DNA of 64,000 nt from Flammula alnicola (taxonomy: Eukaryota; Basidiomycota; Agaricomycetes; Agaricales; Strophariaceae), in contig JADNRV010000181.1 in the NCBI GenBank assembly GCA_015499995.1, positions 37,824 to 101,823 of the forward strand, in the 5' to 3' direction. Shown here piece after piece: positions 52,842-64,000 of this stretch (the stretch's first letter is position 1; the number at the start of each line of letters is the position of its first letter). The notes beneath the pieces are model-generated. The model saw only the letters and a list, made by a program, of their open reading frames with translations, had not been told where the DNA came from and did not search any database. The position numbers and the translations under genes are program-made.

Positions 52842-55227
52842 ATGCCTGTGCCAGAGCCATCTAAACAGCCGTCCCCTAGGCTCCATCACTTGACTCTCAG
52901 TACCACTTTCTGCGGGCTCGAGCACCCACTATCGACCCCAGATACGCCTATACACCAGTATCGCGGGATCAAATACGCCTCGGTGCCAGCTCGTTTCCGC
53001 CAATCCCAACTGTGCACCTCGTACCCGCCCATAACTGACGCCACGGAACATGGGTACGCAAATTACAAAGCTTTCTGGCCCTGGTTATTGACTTAGTTTT
53101 TCGTTACTACAGTCCGATATGCCCCCAAATACAAGCCGCAAAGTCGGCTGAAGAGATGCTGTTCGGTATACCCCAGGAAGAGATTCCTGTCGAGGACTTT
53201 AAGCAGGACGAATTTGAATGTCTGAACCTCAATATCACTTGCCCTGGTGGCCTCAACTCGCGATCTCGGATGCCCGTTATGCTCTGGGTCCACGGGTAGA
53301 TACCCTTCGTTCTATCGTATTATGACTTGCTCATGTATTTTTCTCTTATAGTGGCGGCGACAGAGGCTCAGGCTCAGAATGGTTCTATGATGGTGGTGCT
53401 CTCGTGCGCAAAAGTCTCGCGTACAAGAAGCCCGTTATCGTTGTCACGTTCAAGTATGCTGCTTTGTCTCTCCTTCATGCACAGCATGAACTGACACGTT
53501 TCTCTTAGTTTTCGAATAGGTCTATTAGGCTTCGCCACCAACCCTCTCATTCGTGACGACAACAAAGCTGCTGGCGAGGAAGGCACAGGAAACTACGGTA
53601 TGCCCTATTCTCCTCCATATGACGATGTCGAAATTTAATCGACCTTTCTCCGAATCTAGGCCTTCGAGACCAACGTCGAGCCATGGAATGGCTGCACAGC
53701 TACATCGGCGAATTCGGCGGCGACCCGAACAACATTACTCTCTTTGGCGCCGGCTCAGGCGGGGCCGACATCGTCCTGCACCTCCTGTCCCGCGCGAACG
53801 AGGAGCAGCAGCCGCTCTTCCACCGCGCCATCGTCCAGAGCGCCATCTTCGAGCCGATTTTGCCCGATGTGAACAGCGCCGGGTGGCACCTCTCACGCGT
53901 CATGTCAGCCCTCCAGATCTCGACCATCGAGAAATTCCGCTCGGTCGACGTCGAGAAGCTTCTGGGACTGGGCCAGACCCTCCGAGCCGTCGATGACGGT
54001 GTGTTCCTACGCAATGGATGGCAAAATTATTTCACCCACGAGTCGGCATCAACACCGATGGTGACGACACCAACGTCGCCTCACGGACATGGCCATAACG
54101 GGCATGGTCATCGACACATTGAACGCACGTCCAGGCCGCTCGGGCTGGCGGGGATCATGGCGACGGCTGCGGCGACAGCTATGCACCTCCACCATTCGGC
54201 GACCTCGAACTCGAGCAATACCTTCCTCCACCCGCCCGTCGGGCAGCAGAGTCGAAGCCGGAGCCGGTCCGCCCTGCGTGCTCTGCGCTCGCCATCGCGG
54301 AATGCACTGTTCAGGGCGCCTGACCAGACGAAGCAGCCGCTCATCATCGGTGACTGTTCCTCCGATTCTTTGCTCTGGTCCCTGCCCATCTCGTTGTGGA
54401 CCGCCGCGGGCGTTGCGCGAAGGCTCAAAGCCATCTGCCAGTCCGTGTCCAAGACCAGCGCGATTTTGAGGACGTACGATATCTCCTCGTACACCCCGGA
54501 CGACGAGATTATGGAAAGGGTGTTGGAGCTGGTGAATGATGCCCGCGTGGCGTGGCCGACGCAATGTGTGGCGGACTCGGCGAAGCGGGAGAGGGGTGGG
54601 CGGAACGTGTGGCGGTATGTGTTTGACCAGGAGGGCCCGTCGCGGGGCATGCCGCACCATGCGGCGGATCTGATGTACCTTTTCGACACGGTGCCCTTGC
54701 CGGAGAGCGCCTTCGCGGCGTCGGCCGATATGGATGTAGATGCCTACTCCGATGTCTCGTACGACGAGGGCGACCTCGTCGCGGCCAGCAACGCCATCCC
54801 ACACCCACATGGCGCGGATGTCGAGGAGCACGGCGCGTGTTCAGGCGCAGACGCGCCGAACTTCAGCCACAGCAGCTTCGTTGAGAAATGCGAGCAGCAT
54901 TTGTCTTCGCGCGGTGGGGGGCGGTCTTCGCCCGAGGAAGACGAGTGGCTCACGGCCGTCGTGGACGAGTACTCGTACGCGCGCGTGCGCGATGCGATGC
55001 AGGAGCGCTGGATCTCGTTCGCACACGGGGAGGCGCCCTGGCGAGAAGACAAGGTGTTCGTCTTTGGCCCGGAGGGAGAGACCGGCGAGCGGTCAAAGGA
55101 GATATTCAATGGGCGCAGGAGGAAGCAGATGTGGAAGGAGGCTCTGGAGCCGTTGGGCGCGTCACTTGTGCAGAAGTTCGGGGTGGAACTGAGTCGGGGC
55201 CCGGCGCTTGGGGCGGATCGAAACTGA
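52842..55227 (+). CDS. Type-B carboxylesterase-like alpha/beta hydrolase with altered nucleophile site
   Basis: Member of the COesterase family. The start at 52842 gives MPVPEPSKQPSPRLHHLTLS. IHQYRGIKYASVPARFRQSQ, GPICPQIQAAKSAEEM, EFECLNLNITCP, MPVMLWVHG-GGDRGSGSEW (oxyanion-hole region, over an intron) and FRIGLLGFATNP follow, then GLRDQRRAMEWLHSYIGEFG with GDPNNITLFGAGSGGADIVL. The family consensus at the last site is FGESAGG, in which S is the nucleophile; here the aligned residue is Gly. The likely catalytic His is in GMPHHAADLMYLFDT. The middle has a long Ser/His-rich insertion not typical of the family. No signal peptide was seen. Four introns, all before the last large exon. Confidence 0.82.
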
Positions 55228-56257
55228 TGGTGATGTTATGCTCTTGATCTCCTCTGCTTGACCTCGACTCGACTTCGCTCTGCTTGCTACTCTTCCATGC
55301 CGCCGAACACTTCTGTTCGCGCTCCTCCTGCTTTACCCCCCTCTCTGCTTTGGTTGATATCCGTCCTGGTCGTCTTCATAATTCCTCATCCTCGTGATTT
55401 CTTTTCCCTTTATTATTCCGCCGCGCTATTCTCTCTATTTTTTTTCTTGGGCCATGTATTTATCAAGCGCAAAACGGCATTCCTCATTATGCCATAGTCC
55501 TCGTTTTTCTTTTTCTTTCTTCTTCGGATCTCTTTTCTTCATTTGGGGTTTCTCTCATTACTTCACTTCATCTTGCATTGCTTTCATATCATACACATCT
55601 GTCATATTATTCACGTGCATACCTACCACAACCCACACCCCATACACTTGTACTTGATCAAACACGCCACACCACACATACACGCACATTTTACGAAACA
55701 CGTACATAGCGTCTGCATTGTTGTATTTACACCCTGGCATGACAATAGAAATATTTTGAAATGCTGTACACTTGTGTGTATCCCTGGATTGGTCAAAGAC
55801 GCATTCCAGAGACGTTCTAAGTCTCGTGCCGTCTCCTTCAGTGGGGAGCTCAAGTAAGGTCGAGGATCCCAAAAATCTTTCAGAGATAACAATATTCTTC
55901 GACATTAACAGCACACGGAGCATACAAATAAGATCGAGTACCCATATCAGCCATGAAACTTAGAGAGAAACAAAGGAGATAGAAAAATAAGACGAGGAAC
56001 AAGCAAGTAAAAAGGTAAGGAGCGAGATCTTAATCAACTAACCAGGCAATGCGAGGAAGGAGTATAAGTAGTAAGAAATCGTAAATGGTCGTCAGAGGTC
56101 ACAAGAGATATAAGAGATAAAGAAACATTCGATACAGTGTTTCATACAAAGCATTACAGAAAGCAGCAGAAGGAAGGAACGAGCAGTGAATCAGATTTTG
56201 GATGACGAGAATAAGGTATAAAGCGTGGGTGTCGGGAAGCCAGGCCGGGGCCTTTCA
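55228..56257. other. Spacer between esterase and PDS5
   Basis: 3' flanks of two convergent genes. It is T-rich just after the esterase (55390-55580) and A-rich approaching PDS5 (55960-56180), as expected for mirrored 3' ends. No gene was recognised. Confidence 0.4.
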
Positions 56258-59200
56258 TCATTCACCGTCATCGGACGATAGCGTTCCAGCTTTTTTGCTC
56301 CCAGTCGAGAGTCTCTCCTGTGTTCGGAGCTAGAAGTCAGATCTAGGCCACATTGCTCCTCGAGGAGCCAAGGAAAATCGGAACAAACCTTTGCTTGAGT
56401 ACGAGCATTCAAACGCTCCGCCCGAGTGGGCTTGCCTTCCTGTGAGACATCGCTCTTCCGTGGTCTGCCTAGCCTAGGAGCCTGGGCGTCTGCCATCTCC
56501 ATATCGCTGTCCTCTGCGCCAGATGCCTCTTCGTCAAGGTCCTCGTCATCATCACCGTTACGTTTCCTGCGAGCGCGCCTAGATGGTCATGAACAAGAAT
56601 TAGTGTGGAGGGGTAGAGAGTCGCCAGGACACATACTTGGCATGACCGTTGGTTTTTGTTGTCGAGGCCTTCCGCTTAGAAGGCACCTTCTCTTTCTTTT
56701 CCTTCTTCTCCTTCTCCTGCTAAAACAGTGGACCAGGATCAGGTTCTGCAAGTTACAGAGATTCGAATGTCAGATCCATACCTTGTAACCAGGAAGCTTG
56801 AATCGCTCAGTTAACCATGCATTGGCTTCTGCAGGTAAGTATACAGTTTTGAGGATCTAAGTCGAGCGTTAGGAAGCTGCAAGGATTTTTTTCACAGGAA
56901 TTTACTTCATTAGTTGCCTCCGCGCTGGGCAAAGGTCGCAGAATGTCGGCAGGCAGTCTGACTTTCCCTGGGTAGCTTGGAAGGAGCCATGAATGTGTCT
57001 GCGCTCGGGCCTTTATCAGGACTTGTGCCAGTTCGCACATGACGTAGAAATTCTAAAAAGAAGCGTGAATCTAACTTCCATAATCTCGGAAGACGGGACG
57101 ATCATACCTGGCTCGATGCATGCGACTCAGGATCACGCACAGTCTTGCCTTTGTGCGCAAGGTGATACAGTAAGGAGATGTTCTCCGCAGTAGCGATAAG
57201 GTCGAGGTAGAACTGGATATAACTGACCAACATATATCTCGTCAGCTTCGTTGGTCATAATGGACATTAAAACTTACGTTGCCATATCCAGTAACTCGTC
57301 TTGTGCCGTGCCAAAGTCAGGATGGTGGGCAAGTAGATGCAGCATACGGATGAATATAATTTCCAGATGTTCCACCCGAAGGGCTGCGAAAGCTTCATGA
57401 GGAGATGCGAACGAACTTGAACTTTAAAGCAACAGCTACCTGGCGTCATCCTGTGTTTGGCGTTTGTAACATATGAAGCAGCCTGCACAATTATTAGCAT
57501 TGTCGTGAATGAGAAAGGAATAAAAATTACTGACAATGCTCTTAACGTCAGTTTCTGGGTCCATGACACTCAGGAAAGGTATGATGTTATAACGAGGAGG
57601 TAGTTTGCGGGGTTGCAGGAGAGTGATCAACTTAGTTAGGAATATCTGTCGAACGTTGAAACAGGAGTCCTAGAATTTTTTTAGCAGACCTCCTTGGATA
57701 TGAAAGGACAAGAGCAAACCTGAATAACGCACGCCAGTCTCAAGAACTTTGGCATAATTGCAGTTGCAAAAATCTCGACTGTCGATAGATGAAGTAAGGA
57801 GACGGCGGCTTGTAAACGCATGCGCGATTTGGCTTTCGGCTAGAGAAAAATCAGAAGCCGCAGATAAAGTAAAATACCAAATACAAACTCTTCTTCGACT
57901 TCGAGATTCAAAGTACCGTCATGTTCCACCAACGTAGCAAGGAGCTTTAAGACAGGAGTGGCAATCTCCAATGCCTGTTCTGTTGCAGCGTGGGCGAGAC
58001 AACGATTCCGGCAGACTTTCAGGGCGAACAGCTTCGCCCGCAGCTCATCAGGGACAGCGTCATCCTCCATCCATTCTTCTTCCTTGTCCTCTTCCTCCTG
58101 AATGAAAAGAGGCGAGAGTCAGTTAGAGAAATGCCAAAGGCTGAGAAAGACACTGACAGGATCTATTGGACTTGGCACCATCAGGACGCGCTTGATCAAG
58201 TAAGTCATGATGACGTCACTCTTCTGCTCGAAGGCATCCGGGGCAAACCTCGCTAGCTGCGCGAGAGCAGCCACATGGGCAACAGGCAGTTCTTCGCTGT
58301 TATCGCTCATGTCATTTGATATTGACTGGCGATGAACAATTATATCAGTTACTCGACAAGCCAACCAAGAAGTAAATTTACCTCAACTAGTTCGGCGCAA
58401 AGTGTGGTCTTGTTCTTAGAAAAGCAAGATATCTCGTCGCGAACTTAGCCTGCCTCCATTCCGACCAAGTGCAAGTTTGATAATGCGCTCGTTCGTCTTC
58501 CTAGTTGTTTGCCGAAAAATATAAGCAAGCATATCCTCTATAATTTGAACCGCGAACAAAAAAACACAGGACACGTACTTGTCCACCGCAGATCCCAGTT
58601 TCTCATCCCAGCGCGCCACATTTGCCAGCGCCATCAGGGCAAGCTCGACGAGCAACCCTTTCTTCTCATCTGCAGTCGCCTTGCACAGCTCGCCGAGATG
58701 GGATTTAAACAGGGCCGGCGAGTGCTTCGACACCACCGAGAGCAGTATACCGGCGTGGGTAGCGTTTTGCTGTGCACGTTCACTTGAGGAGCTCTGGCCC
58801 TTCTGTACGCGCTTCAGGAGAGTGGGTATAGCTGATTGATTGACGATGCAGTAGCTGGCACGACGCAGGAGGGTGGTCATGGTGCCGACGATGCCAGAGG
58901 ACAGTTGTTCAGTTCGTTTAATGAACTCATGCTGATGGGTGCTTAATTTGACAACGTATGGCCTGAGTCAACAGTCCTTACCTGCGCCTTGATCAAGCTC
59001 TTCAGGTCCGTTTGCGGGTCCATACAAGTTCTGAGCCATTTATATAGTCGGTTTTCGTTGAGTTTGGCGAAAGTTTGTAGATCCTCTGAGGCCTTGACAG
59101 GATCGGGGAAGTGGCTGCCTCAAAAAGTTAATTATTGTGCTCTGGATTGAATGCGGAAGCCAGACCTGCAAGATGTTGCGTTGTGGCTTTCAGCCGCTGA

Positions 59201-61235
59201 ACGGTTGCTTCCTCATCGCCATCGATAATTCCACCCTATACATAGAAATTAGTCGATTATTTCTTTGGTTGACGGAGAAGAGAGATAACAAACATTATTC
59301 TTGATACAGCTATCCAAATAAATATCATAGACATTCGGCCGTCTATACCAAAAAGAAGAAGAGTTAGATCCTATCATCTAAGCTTCAAGGATGAAGATGA
59401 ACGCACGTCGATTTTAACCCTGATAATGTAATCAACACCGCAATCGATTTCTCGCTCAAGAATCTGATTGTGTTGAGCAATCGGTCAGTCCATGCAACCT
59501 CATCGACCTCCTTATCTTTTGAAGCCGAAGATGTAGATATGGAGGGTAGAGGGAGGATGTAGTCAAACAGCACTTGCTCGACCAATGCCCTAAAATTATA
59601 GCGACTCAGGAAACAGGAAAGCGGGATATATAGTGATTAGATCTGACCTAATTTCGGGACCGGCTAATGTCATTTGTAAAATCTCATCTGGGATCCATGC
59701 GAATTGCTTCAGTGCAGATGGCTCGTTATTTTCACTATGAGAAGCACTTAAAGTTAGACAAGCAGAAGGTATGCATTACACACGTACATTTCCGGCCACG
59801 CGAGGCTGTATAGTTTTCCAATGCTGTTTAGGGCTTCTGTGCGCACAACTCGCTGTGGACACGAAAAGTCAGCACACTTCATTGCATATTGGCAGTAACA
59901 CACCTTCTTGTCTAGCCCACGCCCTACCACTGCACGCAGCTGTTCTTCTGAAACATGATGCAAGGCGCCTTCGTAGTCGAGATGGGAATACACCTTGCAT
60001 GAAGCCGCTCTGACTTTCTCATCTGGGTCAAAGATCTTTGCCTTCAACAAGTCTGAGAAAGCAAAATCAGTCCAAATGCCACCAAAATTACCCGTGAAAT
60101 AATCACACCTTCAAGTGTCTCGCGGGCATCAGGAAGGTTCGTGATGAGAGCCGGCATCGCTTCTACGCACTTTAGCCTGACCGCAACTGAAATATCCGCC
60201 TTTCTGTTGACCCAGGTCTGCCAGGTAGTCGGGTATTTCTTAACCAGATCAGGGCCTCCTTTGTCCGCATACATCTCTCCCAGCGTCTGCGTTGCTATAA
60301 TCCGTGGGTTCAGCCCGTCTGCGCGTAATTCGGTCTCGAGGATGGGGATAACGCTGTGGAGCACGGCAGGACATGAATGGTGTAGTCTCTTGACAAGCTC
60401 GTGGCTAGTGCGAATGTTATCAAGATCTTCCTCGCCGGCTTCTTCTGTTGAGGATGTAACGAGGTCGCCGAAGTATTGGCAGACATGGCGTTGGAGTTTA
60501 TCTGCAGCGGCGTTGCAGACTTGGACTGCCAGGCGGTAGCCTGGTTGCTCGATTCGCTGAATGATACGCGTTAGAGGCTGTAGAACAAGGATAGATACGA
60601 ACATTACTCACCGCGTTTTTCTCGATAAATTGGGCCATTATGATTTCCAATGCGTCGGTCGGTAATGAATTACACTCGTCAATCAATGCCACCAGAATAT
60701 CTGCCATGTAAATTTCGACTTTCTTGGTGAAGTCGCGTTTGACGATCGTGAATAAGTCTCGAAATATCTCGTGTAGAAGTTCGTCGGCCGAGGGAAGGTC
60801 GCACACGAGGACAACACTCTTGACGCTCGAAAGCGATTCGAGAAGGTGGAAATATTCATTAAAGTAGGGCTCATCAGGTCCTTTGAATCCAGCTGAGAGT
60901 TGTCGAAAGAAGAATTGGAAGATATCTCGGAGTTCGTGCTGTGTGTATGGCGCCTCCGGTGCGTAAAGGCGCAAAATATCTGCGAGACAGCAAGCAGTGT
61001 ATGCCTTTACGCCCCTGTCCTTGTGCAGCAGCAACGAAGTGTGTATGAGCTCTGAGCGCGCGGTATTCAGCGAGTTCACTTCCACGGTTTCTTGATCGAG
61101 TGCAGCGAGCTGAGTGTGCAGTGTTTTGAGTTTCTTGAGCAAAGCATCGGTCGTAATGCCCTTGCCAGCAATCTTTTCGTGGAACGTGAGTCTCTTCTTT
61201 GGACTCTGCACACCGTGGCGGGTCTTCGGTGCCAT
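56258..61235 (-). CDS. PDS5: Sister chromatid cohesion protein Pds5
   Basis: HEAT-repeat regulator that binds the cohesin ring and controls its release and acetylation. The start at 61235 gives MAPKTRHGVQSPKKRLTFHE; an in-frame ATG 69 bases upstream would add residues without homology. The conserved N-terminal block reads LLKKLKTLHTQLAALDQETV, CCLADILRLYAPEAPYTQHE and LRDIFQFFFRQLSAGFKGPD. HEAT-like helices continue through about 17 exons, with LVKKYPTTWQTWVNRKADIS and VRLKCVEAMPALITNLPDAR in the middle. The C-terminus is basic and acidic by turns, with the AT-hook-like RLGRPRKS. A final short exon (ERLSTGSKKAGTLSSDDGE) ends at 56258. AT-hooks at this place are a Pds5 trait. It is head to head with NAA15. 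Confidence 0.9.
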
Positions 61236-61343
61236 GGAGGCGGTGGGCGCGGTTAGAGATCTGTGTGGCCTGATACCGTGCACGCGTTGTTTGGTCGTGG
61301 CCACAACAATTTGCGACCAAGGCCCGGCTCATTTCCCCTCCAA
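61236..61343. promoter_or_regulatory. Short bidirectional promoter of PDS5 and NAA15
   Basis: Only 108 bases separate the two start codons, so both transcripts must begin in this interval or within the neighbour's 5' region. No TATA box was seen, which fits two constitutive housekeeping genes. Confidence 0.55.
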
Positions 61344-64000
61344 ATGTCAAAAGCCATTGGAAAACGCACTCCTCTCCCTTCAAAGGAGGCTACCCTCTTC
61401 AAGGAGCTCCTCACACTATACGAGACTCGCCAGATCAAGAAGGGCCTCAAAACAGCTGATCAAATCCTCAAGAAATTTCCTGAGCATGGAGGTCTGTCAG
61501 GCTGCTTGGTTAGCGTGCTCGTACTCATCTCGGACTAGAAACACTATGCATGAAGGGTCTGGTCTTGACACATATGGGCAGACGAGAGGAGGGCATTGAT
61601 CTCGTGAAGAAGGGTGTCCGACTCGACTTGACCTCCCATATCTGCTGGCATGTCTTCGGACTGATCCAAAAGGCAGATAAAAACTATGAGGAGGCCCTCA
61701 AATCGTATACGCAGGCCCTGAGGTTCGACAGGGTACGCACAAACCTTATACCGAGAATACCGCTCACTGGCAATGTGTTTTAGGAGAATATGAATTTGTT
61801 ACGAGATTCGGCCCAACTTCAGACCCACCTTCGTCTGTTCGATACTTTGGTCGATACCCGACATACCATCGTGAAGCTGCGACCCAATCAACGGCAGAAC
61901 TGGGTGGCATTGGCGGTTGCTCATCATCTGAACGGAAACCCGGTAGAGGCGCGGAAGGTCTTGGAACATTACCAGCGCTCATTGAAGGTCTCCGATTTCT
62001 TGCTTTCTTATTTAATATACTGAAAAGCATGATTAGAATGTGCCCGACTACGACATCGAACATTCAGAAACCCTCATCTACTACGTCAATATCCTTGAAG
62101 AGGTCGGCGACCTTTCGGAAGCTCTCTCCATCCTCGATAAAAGCTCGAAATCGCGATCTATCGTAGATCGCACCTCTATTCTTGAAATTAGAGGTATGTC
62201 TCCTCCGGTCCGATATTCTAATTTTAATCTCACAGTTTGTTCACAGCGAGAATCCTCACGAAACAGAAAGTCCCAGAAGCAGAAGAAGCCTGGCGCTCGT
62301 TGATAGAGCATAATCCGGACAGCTATGAATCGTATCGTGGCTACCTGGCAAGCCAAGACATTGCTCTCGGTGAGTTGAGTGTGCTTGTCTGACTTTCTTT
62401 ACTAACCGAAACCACTAGACCGACCAAACGCCGATGCAGTCGCCAAATTACAAGAATTCGCGACCCAACTACCGCGTGCGACTGCTCCTCGCCGCCTTCA
62501 GCTGAACGTCGCCACCGGAGACCAATTCAAAGACCTCGTCAAAGCCTACATCACACGCGGCTAACGAAGGGCGTCCCATCTCTGTTCGCCGACCTCAAGT
62601 CACTGTACGCAGACTCAGAGAAGAAGCAAGCGATCGAGAGTCTCGTCGAGTCGCTGCGCGAGGAATACGCTGCAGCATCCTCACCCGATCTCGATGTTGA
62701 GCCTACGACATACCTGTGGACGCTCTATTTCCTCGCACAGCACTATTCGTACTTGTCACAGCCAACCAAAGCCCTGTCGCTTCTAGACACGGCGCTGAAA
62801 CACACACCCACGCTTCCGGAGCTGCACATGTGCAAGGCCCGTGTATTGAAAAGGACAGGCGATCCGCTGGGCGCGGCGAGGTGCTTGAACGATGCACGGC
62901 TTTTGGATGGCCAAGATCGGTTCCTGAATACCAAGTGCGGGAAGTACCTGTTGCGAGCGGGCATGGTCGACGAGGCCAACACGATATTTGGGATGTTTAC
63001 AAAGGTGCGTTCCTCTGGCTTTGATTGTCAATGAGTGTTGGAATATCTTTGTTTTTATAGAAAGACGCCCCGAGTCCTGCGGCTGATCTCGAAGACATGC
63101 AATCCCTCCTTTTCCTCCTAGAAGAAGCAGACGCGTACCGAGGGAATGGGAAACCGAACCTCGCCCTCAAGAGGTATATGGCTGTTAAGAAGGTATTCGA
63201 CGACTATGAGGATGATCAGTTCGATTTCCACGGCTACAACCTCCGTAAATTCACTATCAACATCTACATCAAGTATGTTTTTACCACTACGTTCTTATTA
63301 CATTGCGCTGAATAACTTCGTTCTTTTTTGACCGCCAGGCTGCTAAAATGGGAAGACCAACTACGCTCGCACCCTGCGTACATCAAAGCAGCCATCGAAG
63401 CCACCAAGGTTCTTCCTTGTTAGCGTGTGCAGCCCAAGAGCCTGACTAAGCCCAGATTTTTACTAGATTTTCGTTTCGGTTTCAGATGATCCGACCATTG
63501 TCACTGCTTTATCGTCAACAAGTCAGTCTTTTGCTGCACAAATGGAAATCATTGCCGATGATAATCATTCTTGTTACAGGTCAATTGACGGACGCAGAGA
63601 AGAAAGCGAAGAAAAAGGCAAAGAAAGCTGCACAAAAGGTGCAGGAGGACAAAAAAAGTGTGATCAACGTTTTATTTCTTGGTGCATTTTGCTCAATCTC
63701 AATCTGTAGCTGCACAAGCCACCAATGACAACAAAGACCTCGAAGCCGCCCCGCCGAAAGACGACGACCCAGACGGTTTGAAGTTGCTTGGGAGCTCAGA
63801 TCCTCTCGAACAAGCCTCCAAGCTCTTGCACCCGCTGAAAACCCTCGCAGCTGACAACATCGACGTATGGATAGCCATCTATGACGTGGCAATCCGGCGA
63901 AGTATGACTCCCACTTTCAATTGTCCGTGCCTTCGTTTTACTAATGTGGGTTGTTCTTTCGGTGCAGAAAAAATGTTGGCAGCTGTTGAGCTTGAAAAAA
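61344..64000 (+). CDS. NAA15: NatA auxiliary subunit Naa15/Nat1, truncated by right edge
   Basis: TPR scaffold that anchors the NatA N-terminal acetyltransferase to ribosomes and holds the catalytic Naa10. The start at 61344 gives MSKAIGKRTPLPSKEATLFK. The TPR array continues GLKTADQILKKFPEHG-ETLCMKGLVLTHMGRREEGI, HVFGLIQKADKNYEEALKSY and LRPNQRQNWVALAVAHHLNG, then IRARILTKQKVPEAEEAWRS, LYFLAQHYSYLSQPTKALSL and DDQFDFHGYNLRKFTINIYI. The Lys-rich helix LTDAEKKAKKKAKKAAQKVQ is the conserved Naa15 basic stretch. At about 62563, between VKAYITRG and LTKGVPSLFADLKSLYADSE, the frame shifts by one base (see findings). About ten short introns. The gene runs past position 64000. Confidence 0.9.

Noticed and set aside
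54049..54831. Minus-strand 260-residue frame opposite the esterase
   Set aside because: Antisense of a GC-rich exon; Arg/His-rich composition without any motif.
62563..62567. A true stop codon ending NAA15 at 62563
   Set aside because: The conserved TPR sequence continues in the adjacent frame for hundreds of residues, so a one-base error or lesion is the better explanation.

Overview
This window looks like genomic DNA of a mushroom-forming basidiomycete (Agaricomycete). Protein-coding genes are split by many short GT-AG introns of roughly 45-75 bases, intergenic spaces are short, and the housekeeping proteins are of fungal type (Listerin, mitotic cyclin, Swc5, Sec65, Pds5, Nat1/Naa15). Two intron-containing nuclear tRNA-Asp genes are present. 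No species can be named from the sequence alone.

Layout. 1-5.8 kb: a nearly complete LTN1 (Listerin) gene on the minus strand, running off the left edge before its C-terminal RING. 6.5-37.6 kb: a duplicated accessory region. It holds a family of EasG-like NAD(P)-binding reductases (festuclavine synthase/NmrA-like family): one intact and one broken copy on the minus strand (A, B), then five intact copies and one remnant on the plus strand (C-I). GNAT acetyltransferase genes, GNAT pseudogenes, a PTEN phosphatase, a B-type cyclin, a truncated second cyclin copy, two non-overlapping pieces of a LYS2-type alpha-aminoadipate reductase, F-box gene remnants and small inserted elements lie among them. 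37.9-48.5 kb: an F-box gene, SWC5, a secreted GH18 chitinase, a small Cys-rich membrane protein and SEC65. 49-55.2 kb: a decayed asparagine synthase-like gene and a carboxylesterase-like gene whose nucleophile position is altered. 56.2-64 kb: PDS5 and NAA15, head to head, with NAA15 cut by the right edge.

How the array seems to have formed. The plus-strand EasG-like copies fall into two alternating types. Type 1 (C, E, I and remnant G) reads WFQ-QNFG across the first exon junction. Type 2 (D, F, H) reads WFQ-ENFA. The unit that was copied is therefore a type 1 + type 2 pair with about 2.2 kb between starts: C-D, E-F, G-H. Pseudo-copies of the 5' end of the downstream F-box gene follow D, F and H, so the F-box start was part of the unit. 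In the third unit the first two thirds of the type 1 gene are replaced by a LYS2 fragment. All six intact genes encode 281-324 residue products, and the five on the plus strand share exon lengths of exactly 400, about 191 and 255 bases. No ergot alkaloid partner gene (dmaW, easF, easE, easC) was seen, so the substrate is unknown and a secondary-metabolism role is only an inference.
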